64,000 nucleotides of DNA from Clostridium_F caseinilyticum (GTDB taxonomy: Bacteria > Bacillota > Clostridia > Clostridiales > Clostridiaceae): the NCBI RefSeq assembly GCF_046127645.1, contig NZ_CP175919.1; one strand, written 5' to 3'. Shown here in pieces: positions 1-9,421 of the stretch. The notes under the pieces were generated by a model. That model made no database searches, was not told the DNA's origin, and worked only from the letters and a program-made list of their open reading frames with translations. The first letter of the stretch is position 1. Each line of letters begins with the position of its first letter. The position numbers and the translations under genes were made by a program.

Positions 1-563
1 ATAACCACATTATTTTTATTATTTTTAGCATGTTCTATAGCAGCCTTAGATATATCCACAGGGTTTAATTTATCCCCCATAGTGAATACCGGAATATCAA
101 TTTGTTTACCAACTACTTGAAGTTGTTTTATCGCTGCTGGTCTATATACATCACAGGCTACAAGCAAAGGTCTTTTATTTCTCTGTCTAAGATGAAGAGC
201 AAGTTTTCCTGCCATAGTTGTTTTTCCTGCCCCTTGAAGACCTACAAGCATTATAACTGTTAGTCCTGAAGTGGAAGAATTTAAAGTACTTTCTGTACTT
301 CCCATAAGCTCTGTTAACTCTTCATTTACTATTTTTATAACCTGTTGACCAGGTGTTAAACTTTCAAGTACTTCATTACCCATACATTTCTCAGTAACAT
401 TTTTTATAAAGTTTTTAACAACTTTATAGTTAACATCTGCTTCTAATAATGCAAGTTTAACTTCCCTCATGGCTTCTTTTATATCTTTTTCTGAAAGCTT
501 ACCTTTACCTCTAAGCTTTTTTAAAGCATCCTGAAGTTTAGAAGCTAATCCATCAAATGCCAT
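1..563 (-). CDS. ffh: Signal recognition particle protein Ffh (SRP54), N-terminal part, runs off the left edge
   Basis: The first 187 codons are visible. Ffh is the GTPase that binds signal peptides with 4.5S RNA and delivers ribosomes to FtsY at the membrane. The protein begins MAFDGLASKLQDALKKLRGK, the helical N domain of SRP54, followed by the G-domain P-loop GLQGAGKTT near residue 109 and the DVYRPAAIKQL motif. The M domain lies outside the window. The ATG at 561-563 follows an AGGAGTG-type ribosome site. Its neighbour ylxM ends 12 bases upstream, the usual ylxM-ffh pair, and ftsY is further upstream in the same direction. Confidence 0.96.
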   Translation of the reverse strand, partial: MAFDGLASKLQDALKKLRGKGKLSEKDIKEAMREVKLALLEADVNYKVVKNFIKNVTEKCMGNEVLESLTPGQQVIKIVNEELTELMGSTESTLNSSTSGLTVIMLVGLQGAGKTTMAGKLALHLRQRNKRPLLVACDVYRPAAIKQLQVVGKQIDIPVFTMGDKLNPVDISKAAIEHAKNNKNNVV

Positions 564-575
564 TATAATCCACTC

Positions 576-908
576 CTAAATATTATCAATTATATATTTT
601 TTTATATGATCAACTTCTTCAATATTTTCCTTTGTTATTTTGTTTAACATATCTATTAATTTTTCTTTAGAATTTTCTAAGTTTATAAATCTTTCCATCA
701 TATGAAGCCTTTCTTCATATTGAACAAGAGTTTTATGACATCTTTTAACTATGTCATGTACCGCTTGCCTGCTAGTGTTAGTTAGCTCCGATATTTCTTT
801 TAATGAATAATCATTATTATAGTACAAGTCCATTATTTTATTTTGCTTTTCTGTAAGTAAACTACCATAAAAATCTAGTAGTAAGGACACTTCCACTATT
901 TCTTTCAT
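576..908 (-). CDS. ylxM: YlxM/p13-like helix-turn-helix protein
   Basis: A 110-aa protein of the YlxM/UPF0122 family, thought to modulate the SRP pathway; its exact role is not settled. The sequence has a sigma-factor region-4-like helix-turn-helix: LTEKQNKIMDLYYNNDYSL then KEISELTNTSRQAVHDIVKR around residues 19-56, followed by a charged helical tail. It sits directly upstream of ffh, so co-transcription with ffh is likely. The start ATG at 906-908 is preceded by a purine-rich stretch rather than a strong AGGAGG. Confidence 0.9.
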   Translation of the reverse strand: MKEIVEVSLLLDFYGSLLTEKQNKIMDLYYNNDYSLKEISELTNTSRQAVHDIVKRCHKTLVQYEERLHMMERFINLENSKEKLIDMLNKITKENIEEVDHIKKYIIDNI

Positions 909-1052
909 AAAATATCACAGATTTTAATCTAACTCCCTCTAATAATTTATGCTATACTTTAAAGTCTTCTTAATTTTAAAAATTATTCTATTAAACTTTA
1001 AAGTATTTGGTTTTTTAATTATTACATATTACCAACGAAATATATAATATCA

Positions 1053-1102
1053 AATTATTAAAAGGCTGTCAAGTATTTTTACTTAACAGCCTTTTAATAA
1101 TT
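1053..1102. terminator. Strong inverted repeat between ftsY and ylxM
   Basis: Two perfect 17-base arms (1053-1069 and 1086-1102, core AAAAGGCTGT / ACAGCCTTTT) enclose a 16-base loop. It lies after the ftsY stop and before ylxM. The flanks are A/T-rich on both sides, so it could terminate ftsY transcription and separate ylxM-ffh from smc-ftsY. The rest of 909-1184 shows no gene. Confidence 0.6.
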
Positions 1103-1184
1103 TTTAATAAAGCTTTAAAAAATTTAAAATCTATAAATTAAACTCTATTATAAATCCGAATTCATTTTTTATTTTACTATGTTA

Positions 1185-2096
1185 TTAAAATAAAGCTTCT
1201 ACAAATTCTTCAGGATTAAATTCTTGTAGATCCTCTATACCTTCTCCAACACCTATAAGTTTTACTGGTATATCTAATTGATCTTTTATAGATATTACTA
1301 CTCCGCCTTTTGCGGTACCATCTAATTTAGTAAGTATTATACCATCTATAGGGCATGCTGACATAAATTCTTTTGCTTGTATAACAGCATTTTGACCTGT
1401 AGTAGCATCTAAAACTAATAATGTTTCTTTAGAAGCATCACTATATTCTCTTTCTAAAATTTTATTTATCTTTGAAAGTTCATTCATTAAATTCTTTTTA
1501 TTATGCAGTCTTCCTGCAGTATCACATATTAATACATCTGCTTTTCTTGATTTAGCTGCTTGAACTGCATCAAAAACTACCGCTCCTGGATCTGATCCTT
1601 CTTGATGTTTTATTATATCTACTTTAGCTCTACTACTCCATACTTCTAGTTGATCTATAGCCGCTGCTCTAAAAGTATCTGCTGCTGCCATTATAACTTT
1701 ATAACCTTGACCTTTTAATTTTGCTGAAACTTTTCCTATAGAAGTAGTTTTTCCTACACCATTAACTCCAATTATAAGCATAACCTTTGGAGTAATATCT
1801 GGTGTTATGCTTCCTTTTTCTTCCCCTAATATTTCTAGTATAACTCTTTTAAGGCAAGGTTTTATTTCTGCCGGATCCTTTATTTTTTCTTCTTTTACTT
1901 TTTCCCTTAATCTATCTATAATTTTTATAGAAGTGTCTACCCCTATATCTGCAGTAACAAGTATTTCTTCTAATTCTTCATATAAATCTTCATCTATAGT
2001 TACAGCTAAATTTAATACACTACTTATTTTATCTGTAAAACCGTCCTTAGTTTTTGTTAATCCTTCTTTTAATTTATCAAAAAATTTTCCAAACAT
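1185..2096 (-). CDS. ftsY: Signal recognition particle receptor FtsY
   Basis: A 303-aa SRP receptor GTPase that docks Ffh-ribosome complexes at the membrane. The N domain is followed by the P-loop GVNGVGKTTSIGK at about residue 113, DTFRAAAIDQL, the DTAGR motif and LTKLDGTAKGG near the C terminus, all in the family order. The acidic A domain seen in enterobacteria is absent, as is usual in clostridia. The ATG follows AGGGGAGATACT. It is downstream of smc, the common smc-ftsY order, although a 160-base gap containing a folded repeat separates the two genes. Confidence 0.97.
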   Translation of the reverse strand: MFGKFFDKLKEGLTKTKDGFTDKISSVLNLAVTIDEDLYEELEEILVTADIGVDTSIKIIDRLREKVKEEKIKDPAEIKPCLKRVILEILGEEKGSITPDITPKVMLIIGVNGVGKTTSIGKVSAKLKGQGYKVIMAAADTFRAAAIDQLEVWSSRAKVDIIKHQEGSDPGAVVFDAVQAAKSRKADVLICDTAGRLHNKKNLMNELSKINKILEREYSDASKETLLVLDATTGQNAVIQAKEFMSACPIDGIILTKLDGTAKGGVVISIKDQLDIPVKLIGVGEGIEDLQEFNPEEFVEALF

Positions 2097-2130
2097 AGTA
2101 TCTCCCCTTTTATATGTCTATTATTTTATT

Positions 2131-2255
2131 CCATGACTCCCCCTATAGTACTCTAATCTTTTTAAAAGTATGAGTATTATAAGGGCTGTCTTCTCTTAAT
2201 AACCATTTTCTAATCTTTAGTTGGACTAAAAACCACCTCTAAAGCTAAAAACTTC
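2131..2255. repeat. Folded intergenic repeat, copy a (see 19155-19275 and 63416-63550)
   Basis: Between smc and ftsY lies a two-part structure. The first hairpin (about 2141-2185) pairs ATAGTACTC with GAGTATTAT. The second part begins with ATAACCATTTTCTAA at 2199-2213, a 15-base stretch repeated exactly at 63486-63500, followed by CTTTAGTTGGACTAAA and AAAGCTAAAAACTTC. The same arrangement recurs beside priA and, inverted, upstream of prdC. It has no coding potential. Confidence 0.6.
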
Positions 2256-2257
2256 TT

Positions 2258-5200
2258 TTATAAAGTAGCTGCAACTTGATCTTTTGAAGTTAAATCTACA
2301 GATATAATCTTTGAAACACCTTTCTCTTCCATTGTAACTCCATATAGTGCATCGCAGGCTTCCATAGTTCCTTTTCTATGAGTTATAACTATAAACTGGC
2401 TATTTTCTGAAAATTCCTTTAAAAAATCTGCATATCTAGATACATTGGCATCATCTAATGCAGCTTCAATTTCGTCCAATATACAAAAAGGTGTAGGTTT
2501 CATTTTCAAAATAGCAAATAACAATGCTATAGCAGATAATCCTTTCTCTCCACCAGACATAAGATTTATATTTTGAAGCTTTTTCCCTGGTGGTTGAACA
2601 TTTATTTCTATATTAGCTGTAAGTTCATCTCCATTAGATAGTATTAAATCCGCACTACCACCTTTAAATAATTCTATAAAAGTTTCATTAAAGTTCTTTC
2701 TTAACTTATTAAAATTCTCACTAAATACAGTTCTCATTTTATTTGTCATTTCTTCAATAACACTTAAGAGTTCTTCTTTCGACTTTACTAAATCTTCCTT
2801 TTGATTATTCATAAATGTTATTTTTTCACTTAATTCTTTATATTCCTCTATAGCTCCTACATTTACTGTACCTAAATTAGTTATTTGTATTTTTAAATTT
2901 TGTACATGTTCTTTATATTTTATAACATTTATATCTTCATTTTTATAACTAAGTGCTTCTGCATAGGTTAAAGAAAACTCCTCATTTAACTTATTATATA
3001 AGTTATCTCTTTCTGTTATGTATCTAGTTTTTTGTATATCCTGCCTGTGAATCTCATCTTCTTTTTTACTTAAAAGTAATACTAAATTTTCTTCTTTATT
3101 TTTGTTTTTTTCTAATTCTTCCTTTAATTTTATTCTCTCTATTTCATACTTTTTAAATTTATCTTCTAAACTTTCTAAATAAGTTTTTATATCTTTTATA
3201 TTGTTTTCATTTTCTTTTATATTATTTCCAAATTTTCCTATATCTATTTTATTATCATGATTACTCTTATTTATATTTTTATTTTCATTATTTAAATTTG
3301 TAATATTAGTATCTATAGTATATAATTCTTTTTTTATACTAACTAAAATTTCATCTAATTTAGCTTTTTCTATTTTATACTCTATCAATTTGTCTTTTAT
3401 ATTTTTTATATTTTCTTCTTCATTTTGAAGAAACTCTTCACATTCTCTTATAGAATTATGATTTAAATCTTTTTTTAATTTAAGGTCTTCTAATTGTTTT
3501 TGTGATACATTTATATTCTCTTCAACCTCTTTTATTTTATCCTTTGTTAATCTAATTTCTTCTCTAGATATGTTTAAAGAACTTCTAAGTCTTTCTGTAT
3601 CTTCTTTTATTGCATTTAATTTTCCCGTAAATTTAGTTATTTCTATATTATTATAATAAACTTCATCCTTTATATTTAAATTTTCCTCATCTAAAGTTTT
3701 TATTACATTTTTATTTTCTAATATACTATTCATAAATTCTTCTATAGTATTCTTTGTTTCCACTAATTCTTTTTTAGTTTCTTCTATCTCTCTTTTTCTG
3801 CTTATTATACTACTTCCTGCTCTATGTTTTACACTACCACCTGTTAATGATCCACCTGGATTTATAACTTCTCCTTCTAATGTTACTATTTTAAAAGAAT
3901 AATCTAATTTCTTAGCAATTTTAAGAGCACTATCCATATCCTTTGCTACTAGTGTTCTACCTAATACATAATCTATTATATTAGAAAATTTAGCATCATA
4001 ATCTATAAGATCACTAGCTATTCCTAAAAATCCATCTTCTCTTGTAACATTATTTATTCTAGCTTTTCTTCCTTGTATTGTAGTTAAAGGTAAAAAAGTA
4101 GCTCTTCCTAAACTTTTTTTCTTTAAATAGTTTATTAGTATCTTAGCTTTATCTTCATCCTCTGTTATAACATTAGATATAGCTCCACCTAAAGCTATTT
4201 CCATTGCTACTTCCATCTCTTTTTTTACCTTTATTATATCCCCTAAGACTTCACAACCACCTTTAATGTTCTCTATCTTTCCATAGCTTACATGCTCCAT
4301 CAAAGTTTTTACACTTCTATTATATCCTTCATAGTGTTTTTCTAAATTTGAAAGCATATGATAATTCGCTTCTAGCCTACTATAGGATGCATTTTTTTCT
4401 TTTAATTTTTTTTCTTTATTATTAAAAGATATTTTTAGGGAACCTATATTTTTGCTGTTTTCTTTTAATTTATTTTCTAAGGAAATTATATTTTCTTTTA
4501 TATTAGTTATTTCTTTTTCTATATCTTCCTTAGTTTTTATATTTATATTTATAGAACTTATATAACTATCACAGGAATTTTTTATGTTATCCAGTTTATT
4601 TTTTAAATTTACTATTTCATTTTCCATTACAGATATTTCATTTCTAGTATTAGAATTGTTACTTAGTATTTCTATTTCTTCAGATTTTAATATTTTTAAT
4701 TTTTCTTCTTTTTCTCTTAGTTCTTTATTGAAATTATTTACATTATATTCCTTTCTATTTATTTCTTCTTTTAAATATTTTTCTTCTTCTTTTAATTTAC
4801 TCAGCTTTTCTTCTAAGTCTTTTTTTTCTTTTAAATAATTTTGTAATTTTTCTTCATTAATTTTTAATGTATTTTCTTTTACTTTTATATTATCCTTTAA
4901 ATTTTTTATTTTTTCTTTTAATAGAATATTTTCATTCTCTATATCCTTATTTTTATCTTTATTATAATAATATTCTTCTTTATTTTTACTATTATTTTTA
5001 TCTAGAGTTTCTAATTTATCATTAAACTCTGAAATTATTTCTTTATATTTTAATTTTTCATTTTTTAAGCTGTCTACATTTTCACTTAAAGAAAACATAT
5101 TATTATTTATATTTTCTAAATCTTTTTCTATTTTATTTATAGAATATATCATAATATTAACTTCTTTATGCTTTAATTCCTCTGACAAATTTAAAAACTT

Positions 5201-5839
5201 TTTAGCTTTTTCACTTTCCACTTTAAGTGGTTCTATTCTTTCCTCATAAGTGTTTAATATATCTTTTATTCTTATAAGGTTTTGTTCTGTATTTGAAAGT
5301 TTTTTATCTGCCTCTTCTTTTCTCCATTTGAATTTAACTATACCTGCAGCTTCCTCTAAAAGGCTTCTTCTTTCCTCTGGCTTTCCACTTAAAACTGCCT
5401 CTATTTTACCTTGTCCTATTATAGAATAGCCTTCTTTACCTATACCTGTATCCATAAATAACTCTTGTATATCTTTAAGTCTACATTGAGTATTATTTAA
5501 ATAATATTCACTCTCACCAGATCTATATAATCGTCTAGCTATAGTTACTTCTGTATATTCGATGGGTAATTCTTTATCACTGTTATCTAATATCAATGAA
5601 ACTTGACAAAGTCCTACTGGTTTTCTATATTGTGTACCAGCAAATATAACATCCTCCATTTTACTTCCTCTCAAGGATTTTACACTTTGTTCTCCTAAAA
5701 CCCATCTTACTGCATCAGATATATTGCTTTTTCCGCTACCATTCGGACCTACTATTGCTGTAACCCCTTGTTTAAATATTAATTCAGTTTTATCTGCAAA
5801 AGATTTAAAACCCCTTATTTCAATTGATTTTAAAAACAT
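2258..5839 (-). CDS. smc: Chromosome segregation protein SMC
   Basis: A 1193-aa SMC ATPase that compacts and helps segregate the chromosome together with ScpA and ScpB. The N-terminal head has IRGFKSFADKTELIF and Walker A GPNGSGKSNISDAVRW. Two very long Lys/Glu/Asn-rich coiled coils flank the hinge (about residues 500-680, GGCEVLGDIIKV to EGEVINPGGSLTGGS). The C-terminal head has the signature LMSGGEKGLSAIALLFA and Walker B FCILDEIEAALDD. I use ATG 5837-5839 because AGGAG lies nine bases upstream; an in-frame TTG three codons earlier overlaps the spacer. Length is normal for the family. Confidence 0.97.
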   Translation of the reverse strand: MFLKSIEIRGFKSFADKTELIFKQGVTAIVGPNGSGKSNISDAVRWVLGEQSVKSLRGSKMEDVIFAGTQYRKPVGLCQVSLILDNSDKELPIEYTEVTIARRLYRSGESEYYLNNTQCRLKDIQELFMDTGIGKEGYSIIGQGKIEAVLSGKPEERRSLLEEAAGIVKFKWRKEEADKKLSNTEQNLIRIKDILNTYEERIEPLKVESEKAKKFLNLSEELKHKEVNIMIYSINKIEKDLENINNNMFSLSENVDSLKNEKLKYKEIISEFNDKLETLDKNNSKNKEEYYYNKDKNKDIENENILLKEKIKNLKDNIKVKENTLKINEEKLQNYLKEKKDLEEKLSKLKEEEKYLKEEINRKEYNVNNFNKELREKEEKLKILKSEEIEILSNNSNTRNEISVMENEIVNLKNKLDNIKNSCDSYISSININIKTKEDIEKEITNIKENIISLENKLKENSKNIGSLKISFNNKEKKLKEKNASYSRLEANYHMLSNLEKHYEGYNRSVKTLMEHVSYGKIENIKGGCEVLGDIIKVKKEMEVAMEIALGGAISNVITEDEDKAKILINYLKKKSLGRATFLPLTTIQGRKARINNVTREDGFLGIASDLIDYDAKFSNIIDYVLGRTLVAKDMDSALKIAKKLDYSFKIVTLEGEVINPGGSLTGGSVKHRAGSSIISRKREIEETKKELVETKNTIEEFMNSILENKNVIKTLDEENLNIKDEVYYNNIEITKFTGKLNAIKEDTERLRSSLNISREEIRLTKDKIKEVEENINVSQKQLEDLKLKKDLNHNSIRECEEFLQNEEENIKNIKDKLIEYKIEKAKLDEILVSIKKELYTIDTNITNLNNENKNINKSNHDNKIDIGKFGNNIKENENNIKDIKTYLESLEDKFKKYEIERIKLKEELEKNKNKEENLVLLLSKKEDEIHRQDIQKTRYITERDNLYNKLNEEFSLTYAEALSYKNEDINVIKYKEHVQNLKIQITNLGTVNVGAIEEYKELSEKITFMNNQKEDLVKSKEELLSVIEEMTNKMRTVFSENFNKLRKNFNETFIELFKGGSADLILSNGDELTANIEINVQPPGKKLQNINLMSGGEKGLSAIALLFAILKMKPTPFCILDEIEAALDDANVSRYADFLKEFSENSQFIVITHRKGTMEACDALYGVTMEEKGVSKIISVDLTSKDQVAATL

Positions 5840-5851
5840 GTAGTACAACTC

Positions 5852-5950
5852 CTATCTGGCAAAAAGCATCGGTAATATACTAGCAATAAATACAATTGTC
5901 ATAACAACAACTAGAACCTTAGTCATTTTTTCTCTTTTTTCCTTTTTCAT
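5852..5950 (-). CDS. Small single-span membrane protein (DUF4044-like), 32 aa
   Basis: A 33-codon reading frame begins MKKEKREKMTKVLVVVMT and ends with a hydrophobic run and PMLFAR. A Lys-rich start is followed by one membrane segment of about 17 residues. AGGGAGG lies 11 bases upstream of the ATG, and the frame ends 12 bases before the smc start, so translation in the smc unit is likely. The pattern (basic, then one transmembrane helix, about 35 aa, beside smc or rnc in Firmicutes) resembles the DUF4044 family; I am not certain of that assignment. Function unknown. Confidence 0.65.
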   Translation of the reverse strand: MKKEKREKMTKVLVVVMTIVFIASILPMLFAR

Positions 5951-6033
5951 TTAGACTTTACCTCCCTTTAAAAATAATATCATCTAATAGTTTATTATAT
6001 TAAAAAAAATATTAATTAGCAAACTTAAAATAT

Positions 6034-6066
6034 GTATCCCCACTGAAAATAAAACAGTGGGGATAC
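6034..6066 (-). terminator. Hairpin after the radical-SAM gene
   Basis: Twelve-base perfect arms (GTATCCCCACTG / CAGTGGGGATAC) with a nine-base A-rich loop lie 36 bases past the stop of the radical-SAM gene. On the minus strand they are followed by a moderately T-rich run, as expected for a rho-independent terminator. Confidence 0.7.
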
Positions 6067-6102
6067 TAAAATTTATATTAATTTGATTCTTAAATTATTA
6101 TT

Positions 6103-7194
6103 CTATACAAATGATTTTTTTCCTTCTTTTGAAAGCTTTTTCATATATTCTTTTATAAATATATGTTCTTCATTTATACCTTTTTTAATAACTATATTAC
6201 CTCTAGTTAATTTTTTATCTTGTATAACCTTAAATTTTTTGACTTTCTTTTTATTTATAAATTCATTAAAAAATTGTTTTTTATTACAATACAATTTAGA
6301 AATATCCTTATTATTTATACAAATTTCTAATTTTTCTTCTAAATTATTTTCTATATAAGAAAAAATAGCTTCATTAATTATTTTTCCTTCTACTAATTCT
6401 CTAAAAGCAGGATGAAAGGGACCTGAAATTACATCTTTATTTTCGTTTATTTCCTCTGTAGGCTGAAGTCCTATTCTTATTACTTTTACTCCTTCTTTGT
6501 CATACATAGAGTATAATATCTTAGTTACATCTATAGCTTCATCTAAAGTATAAGGTTTATAAGTTTCTTTTTTTAGCATGTATTCCATTGGAGTATCTTT
6601 TATTACTAAAGCCGGATATATCCTCACTATATCTGGCTTCATTTCTAAAGATTTTTCTACAGTCTCTATATCCTTTTTAAAAGTATCTCCTGGAAGTCCT
6701 AACATTATTTGATGCCCTAAGGTAAATCCATATTCTTTTATAAGCTTTGAAGCCTTATATACCTCTTCTACAGAATGACCCCTTCCTGATTTTAAAAGAA
6801 CTTCATCATCTAAAGATTGAACTCCTAATTCAATTATGTCTGCTGAATATTTTTTAAGATTATCTAAAATGTCTTTGTCTATGTAATCTGGTCTTGTAGA
6901 CATATGTATGTAATCTATTATTCCCTTATCCTTATATTCCTTCGCCACTTTTAAAAGACTATTTTGTCTCTCTATCGGTATGCCTGTGAAGGTTCCACCA
7001 AAAAAAGAAACCTCTAATGTTGAATTTTCTCTGTCTATAGTTTTTATATAGGCTTCTATAGTCTCTCTTACATAATTTTCATCTATTATTTCATCCTTTT
7101 CTCCTGTTATCTTATGTTGATTGCAAAATACACAATTATGTGGACATCCTTCCTGAGCTACAAATATTGGTATTATATAATGGCTTTTACTCAT
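6103..7194 (-). CDS. Radical SAM protein, Elp3-like family
   Basis: A 363-aa radical SAM enzyme. The CxxxCxxC cluster motif is CPHNCVFCNQHKITG near residue 17, followed by FFGGTFTGIP, MSTRPDYID, IELGVQSLDD and HQIMLGLPGDT, which match the Elp3 radical-SAM core. The C-terminal acetyltransferase domain of true Elp3 is missing, so this is the shorter family found next to rnc and smc in clostridia; a tRNA-modification role is inference only. The ORF can open at a GTG three codons earlier, but ATG 7192-7194 has AGGTGAT at the right distance. It overlaps the end of rnc by eight bases, implying translational coupling. Confidence 0.88.
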   Translation of the reverse strand: MSKSHYIIPIFVAQEGCPHNCVFCNQHKITGEKDEIIDENYVRETIEAYIKTIDRENSTLEVSFFGGTFTGIPIERQNSLLKVAKEYKDKGIIDYIHMSTRPDYIDKDILDNLKKYSADIIELGVQSLDDEVLLKSGRGHSVEEVYKASKLIKEYGFTLGHQIMLGLPGDTFKKDIETVEKSLEMKPDIVRIYPALVIKDTPMEYMLKKETYKPYTLDEAIDVTKILYSMYDKEGVKVIRIGLQPTEEINENKDVISGPFHPAFRELVEGKIINEAIFSYIENNLEEKLEICINNKDISKLYCNKKQFFNEFINKKKVKKFKVIQDKKLTRGNIVIKKGINEEHIFIKEYMKKLSKEGKKSFV

Positions 7195-7900
7195 GACTAT
7201 CACCTAAATTCTTCAATGCTTCCTTTGCTGCATTTTGTTCTGCTTCTTTTTTACTATATCCTATTCCTGTACCCTTAACCTCATTATCTATGCTTACATT
7301 GGTAAAGAACTTTCTTCTATGAGGAGGACCTTCCTGTTTTAGCAATTCATAATTTATAGTAAGATCATTGTTTTGCTGAACTATTTCCTGTAGTGTAGTT
7401 TTATAGTCTAATATAATCTCATCTTTCATAGCTTTTTCTATTATCTCTTTGAAGTTTTTCATAACGAATTCTCTTGCATCATCTAATCCTTTATCTAAAT
7501 ATATAGCAGCTATTATAGATTCTACACAATCTGCTAATATAGATACTCTTTCTCTTCCTCCTGTTAATTCTTCTCCTTTACTCATTTGTAAATAGAATCC
7601 TAAGTCCCATTCTTTAGCTATTTCATAAAGAGAATTTTCACAAACTATTATAGCTCTTTTTCTAGTAAGTTCTCCTTCTTTCTTATCTTCATATTTTTGA
7701 TATAAATACTCTGATATTATAAGCTGCAATACGGAATCTCCTAAGAACTCTAATCTTTCATAATATTTTATATTTTTTTTACCATTAGCGTAGGAGCTAT
7801 GAGTTAATGCAACATCTAATAAATTTTCATTTTTAAAACATACTTTAAGTTTATACTGAAGTTCTTTCAAAATATCCTGTCTATTTTTCAAATTTTTCAC
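7187..7900 (-). CDS. rnc: Ribonuclease III
   Basis: A 237-aa double-stranded-RNA endonuclease that processes rRNA and mRNA. The signature ERLEFLGDSVLQLIISEYLY lies near residue 45, followed by the catalytic region ADCVESIIAAIYLDKG. The C-terminal dsRNA-binding domain spans about residues 162-235 (DYKTTLQEIVQQ to KKEAEQNAAKEALKNL). Length and domain order are normal. It belongs to a unit acpP-rnc-radical SAM, though a terminator-like hairpin lies between acpP and rnc. Confidence 0.97.
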   Translation of the reverse strand: MKNLKNRQDILKELQYKLKVCFKNENLLDVALTHSSYANGKKNIKYYERLEFLGDSVLQLIISEYLYQKYEDKKEGELTRKRAIIVCENSLYEIAKEWDLGFYLQMSKGEELTGGRERVSILADCVESIIAAIYLDKGLDDAREFVMKNFKEIIEKAMKDEIILDYKTTLQEIVQQNNDLTINYELLKQEGPPHRRKFFTNVSIDNEVKGTGIGYSKKEAEQNAAKEALKNLGDSHE

Positions 7901-7983
7901 TCCCTAAAAGTTCATTCTTCAGTATATTTATTAAATAAACTCAAGAATAAACTTATCCTTTAATTATCTTCTTTTAATATAAA

Positions 7984-8004
7984 ATCCCCGCTAAAGGCGG
8001 GGAT
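7984..8004 (-). terminator. Terminator after acpP
   Basis: GC-rich arms ATCCCCGC / GCGGGGAT with a five-base loop, ten bases past the acpP stop, followed on the minus strand by TTTTATATT. It probably ends or attenuates the plsX-acpP transcript before rnc. Confidence 0.75.
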
Positions 8005-8013
8005 AAAAATCAA

Positions 8014-8247
8014 TTATTCCTCAGTATGTGATTTTATGTAGTTAACTACATCTCCCACTGTAGAAATTTTTTCTGCGTCTTCATCTGGTATTTCTAAATC
8101 GAATTCAGTTTCTAATGCCATTATTAATTCAACTATATCAAGTGAATCCGCACCTAAATCATCAATAAAAGATGATTCCATAGTTATTTCTTCTTCATCT
8201 ATACTTAATTGTTCTGCTATTGTAGATTTTATCTTTTCAAAAATCAT
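8014..8247 (-). CDS. acpP: Acyl carrier protein
   Basis: A 77-aa acidic carrier protein for fatty-acid synthesis. The phosphopantetheine attachment site is Ser in GADSLDIVELIMALE near residue 37, in the usual DSL context. I start at ATG 8245-8247 because GGAGGTG lies six bases upstream; the in-frame GTG at 8254-8256 overlaps that ribosome site. It is downstream of plsX, as in many Firmicutes. Confidence 0.97.
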   Translation of the reverse strand: MIFEKIKSTIAEQLSIDEEEITMESSFIDDLGADSLDIVELIMALETEFDLEIPDEDAEKISTVGDVVNYIKSHTEE

Positions 8248-8324
8248 TTGCGTCACCTCCTAATGCTTTATACATAAATAATATTACATAACTATTTCTA
8301 CGTCAATATATTCATTAACTTCCA

Positions 8325-9332
8325 CTAAATATTATTTTCTATTAAATTTTCTAAATTATTCTCTATTTCTTCAATTATCTTTTTATCATAACAAATCTTA
8401 GCTTGTCTTATAGCATTTTTAAATGCTTTTGCATCAGAACTTCCGTGAGCTTTTATGCATATCCCTTTAGCACCTAAAAAAGGTGATCCACCATATTCTG
8501 CATAATCGAATTTCTTTTTGAAGCCTTTAAATACAGGTTTTAAAAGTAATCCTCCTATCTTCCCTCTTGTGGATGACATTATTTCCTTTTTTAGCATAGA
8601 AAATATGTTTAAAGCAACTCCTTCATAGGTTTTTAACACAGTATTCCCTATAAATCCATCACATACAGCAATATTAACTTCTCCTTTTGGTATATCTCTT
8701 GGTTCTACATTACCTATAAAATTAAAATCTGTATTCTTTAATAATTTATATGCAGCTTTTGTAAGCTCATTGCCTTTTTCCTCTTCAGTACCTATATTTA
8801 CTAAACCTATTGTTGCATTTTTAACTCCTAATACGCCTTCAAAGTATACTTTTCCCATCATAGCAAATTGAACTAAATATTCTGGCTTACAGTCTACATT
8901 AGCTCCTGAATCTGCTACCATAAAAGGAGCTTTAGCTCCTGGAAGCAATGGTGCTAAACAAACTCTATTTATACCCTTTATTCTTCCTAAAACAAAAGTA
9001 GCTCCAGCCATTAATGCTCCAGTACTTCCTGCAGATATAATAGCTTCAGCTTTGCCCTCTTTTACTAATTCTAGCGCCCTTACCATACTTGAATCTTTTT
9101 TTCTTCTTATAGCTTTTACTGGGGCTTCATTAGTACTTATAACTTCCTTTGCATTTAGTATCTCTATTTTATTCCCTTTATATTCTCTTTTATTTAATTC
9201 ATTTTTTATTAATTCTTCGTTACCTGTTATTATTATATGTATACCTTCATATTCTTTGACAGCCTGTATACATCCATCTACAACTGCTTGTGGAGCAAAA
9301 TCTCCTCCCATACCATCTACAGCTATTATCAT
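8325..9332 (-). CDS. plsX: Phosphate acyltransferase PlsX
   Basis: A 335-aa enzyme that makes acyl-phosphate from acyl-ACP for phospholipid synthesis. It opens MIIAVDGMGGDFAPQAVVDG and contains SAGSTGALMAGA, GLVNIGTEEEKG and GGSPFLGAKGICIKAHGSS, all typical PlsX blocks. Start ATG follows GGAAGGAAGTG. Its neighbours rpmF and DUF177 upstream and acpP downstream form the classic ribosomal protein-lipid cluster. Confidence 0.97.
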   Translation of the reverse strand: MIIAVDGMGGDFAPQAVVDGCIQAVKEYEGIHIIITGNEELIKNELNKREYKGNKIEILNAKEVISTNEAPVKAIRRKKDSSMVRALELVKEGKAEAIISAGSTGALMAGATFVLGRIKGINRVCLAPLLPGAKAPFMVADSGANVDCKPEYLVQFAMMGKVYFEGVLGVKNATIGLVNIGTEEEKGNELTKAAYKLLKNTDFNFIGNVEPRDIPKGEVNIAVCDGFIGNTVLKTYEGVALNIFSMLKKEIMSSTRGKIGGLLLKPVFKGFKKKFDYAEYGGSPFLGAKGICIKAHGSSDAKAFKNAIRQAKICYDKKIIEEIENNLENLIENNI

Positions 9333-9385
9333 AATATCACTTCCTTCCTAATATAAAGTATAAGCTAATTTTTTTTCTTTCACAA

Positions 9386-9417
9386 GAAAAAAAGAAAGCC
9401 TTACGACTTTCTTTTTT
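9386..9417 (-). terminator. Terminator between rpmF and plsX
   Basis: AAAGAAAG and CTTTCTTT arms around a short loop, with long A and T tracts outside, lie just past the rpmF stop. The minus strand ends in a T run. It may give partial read-through into plsX. Confidence 0.65.
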
Positions 9418-9421
9418 ATAA

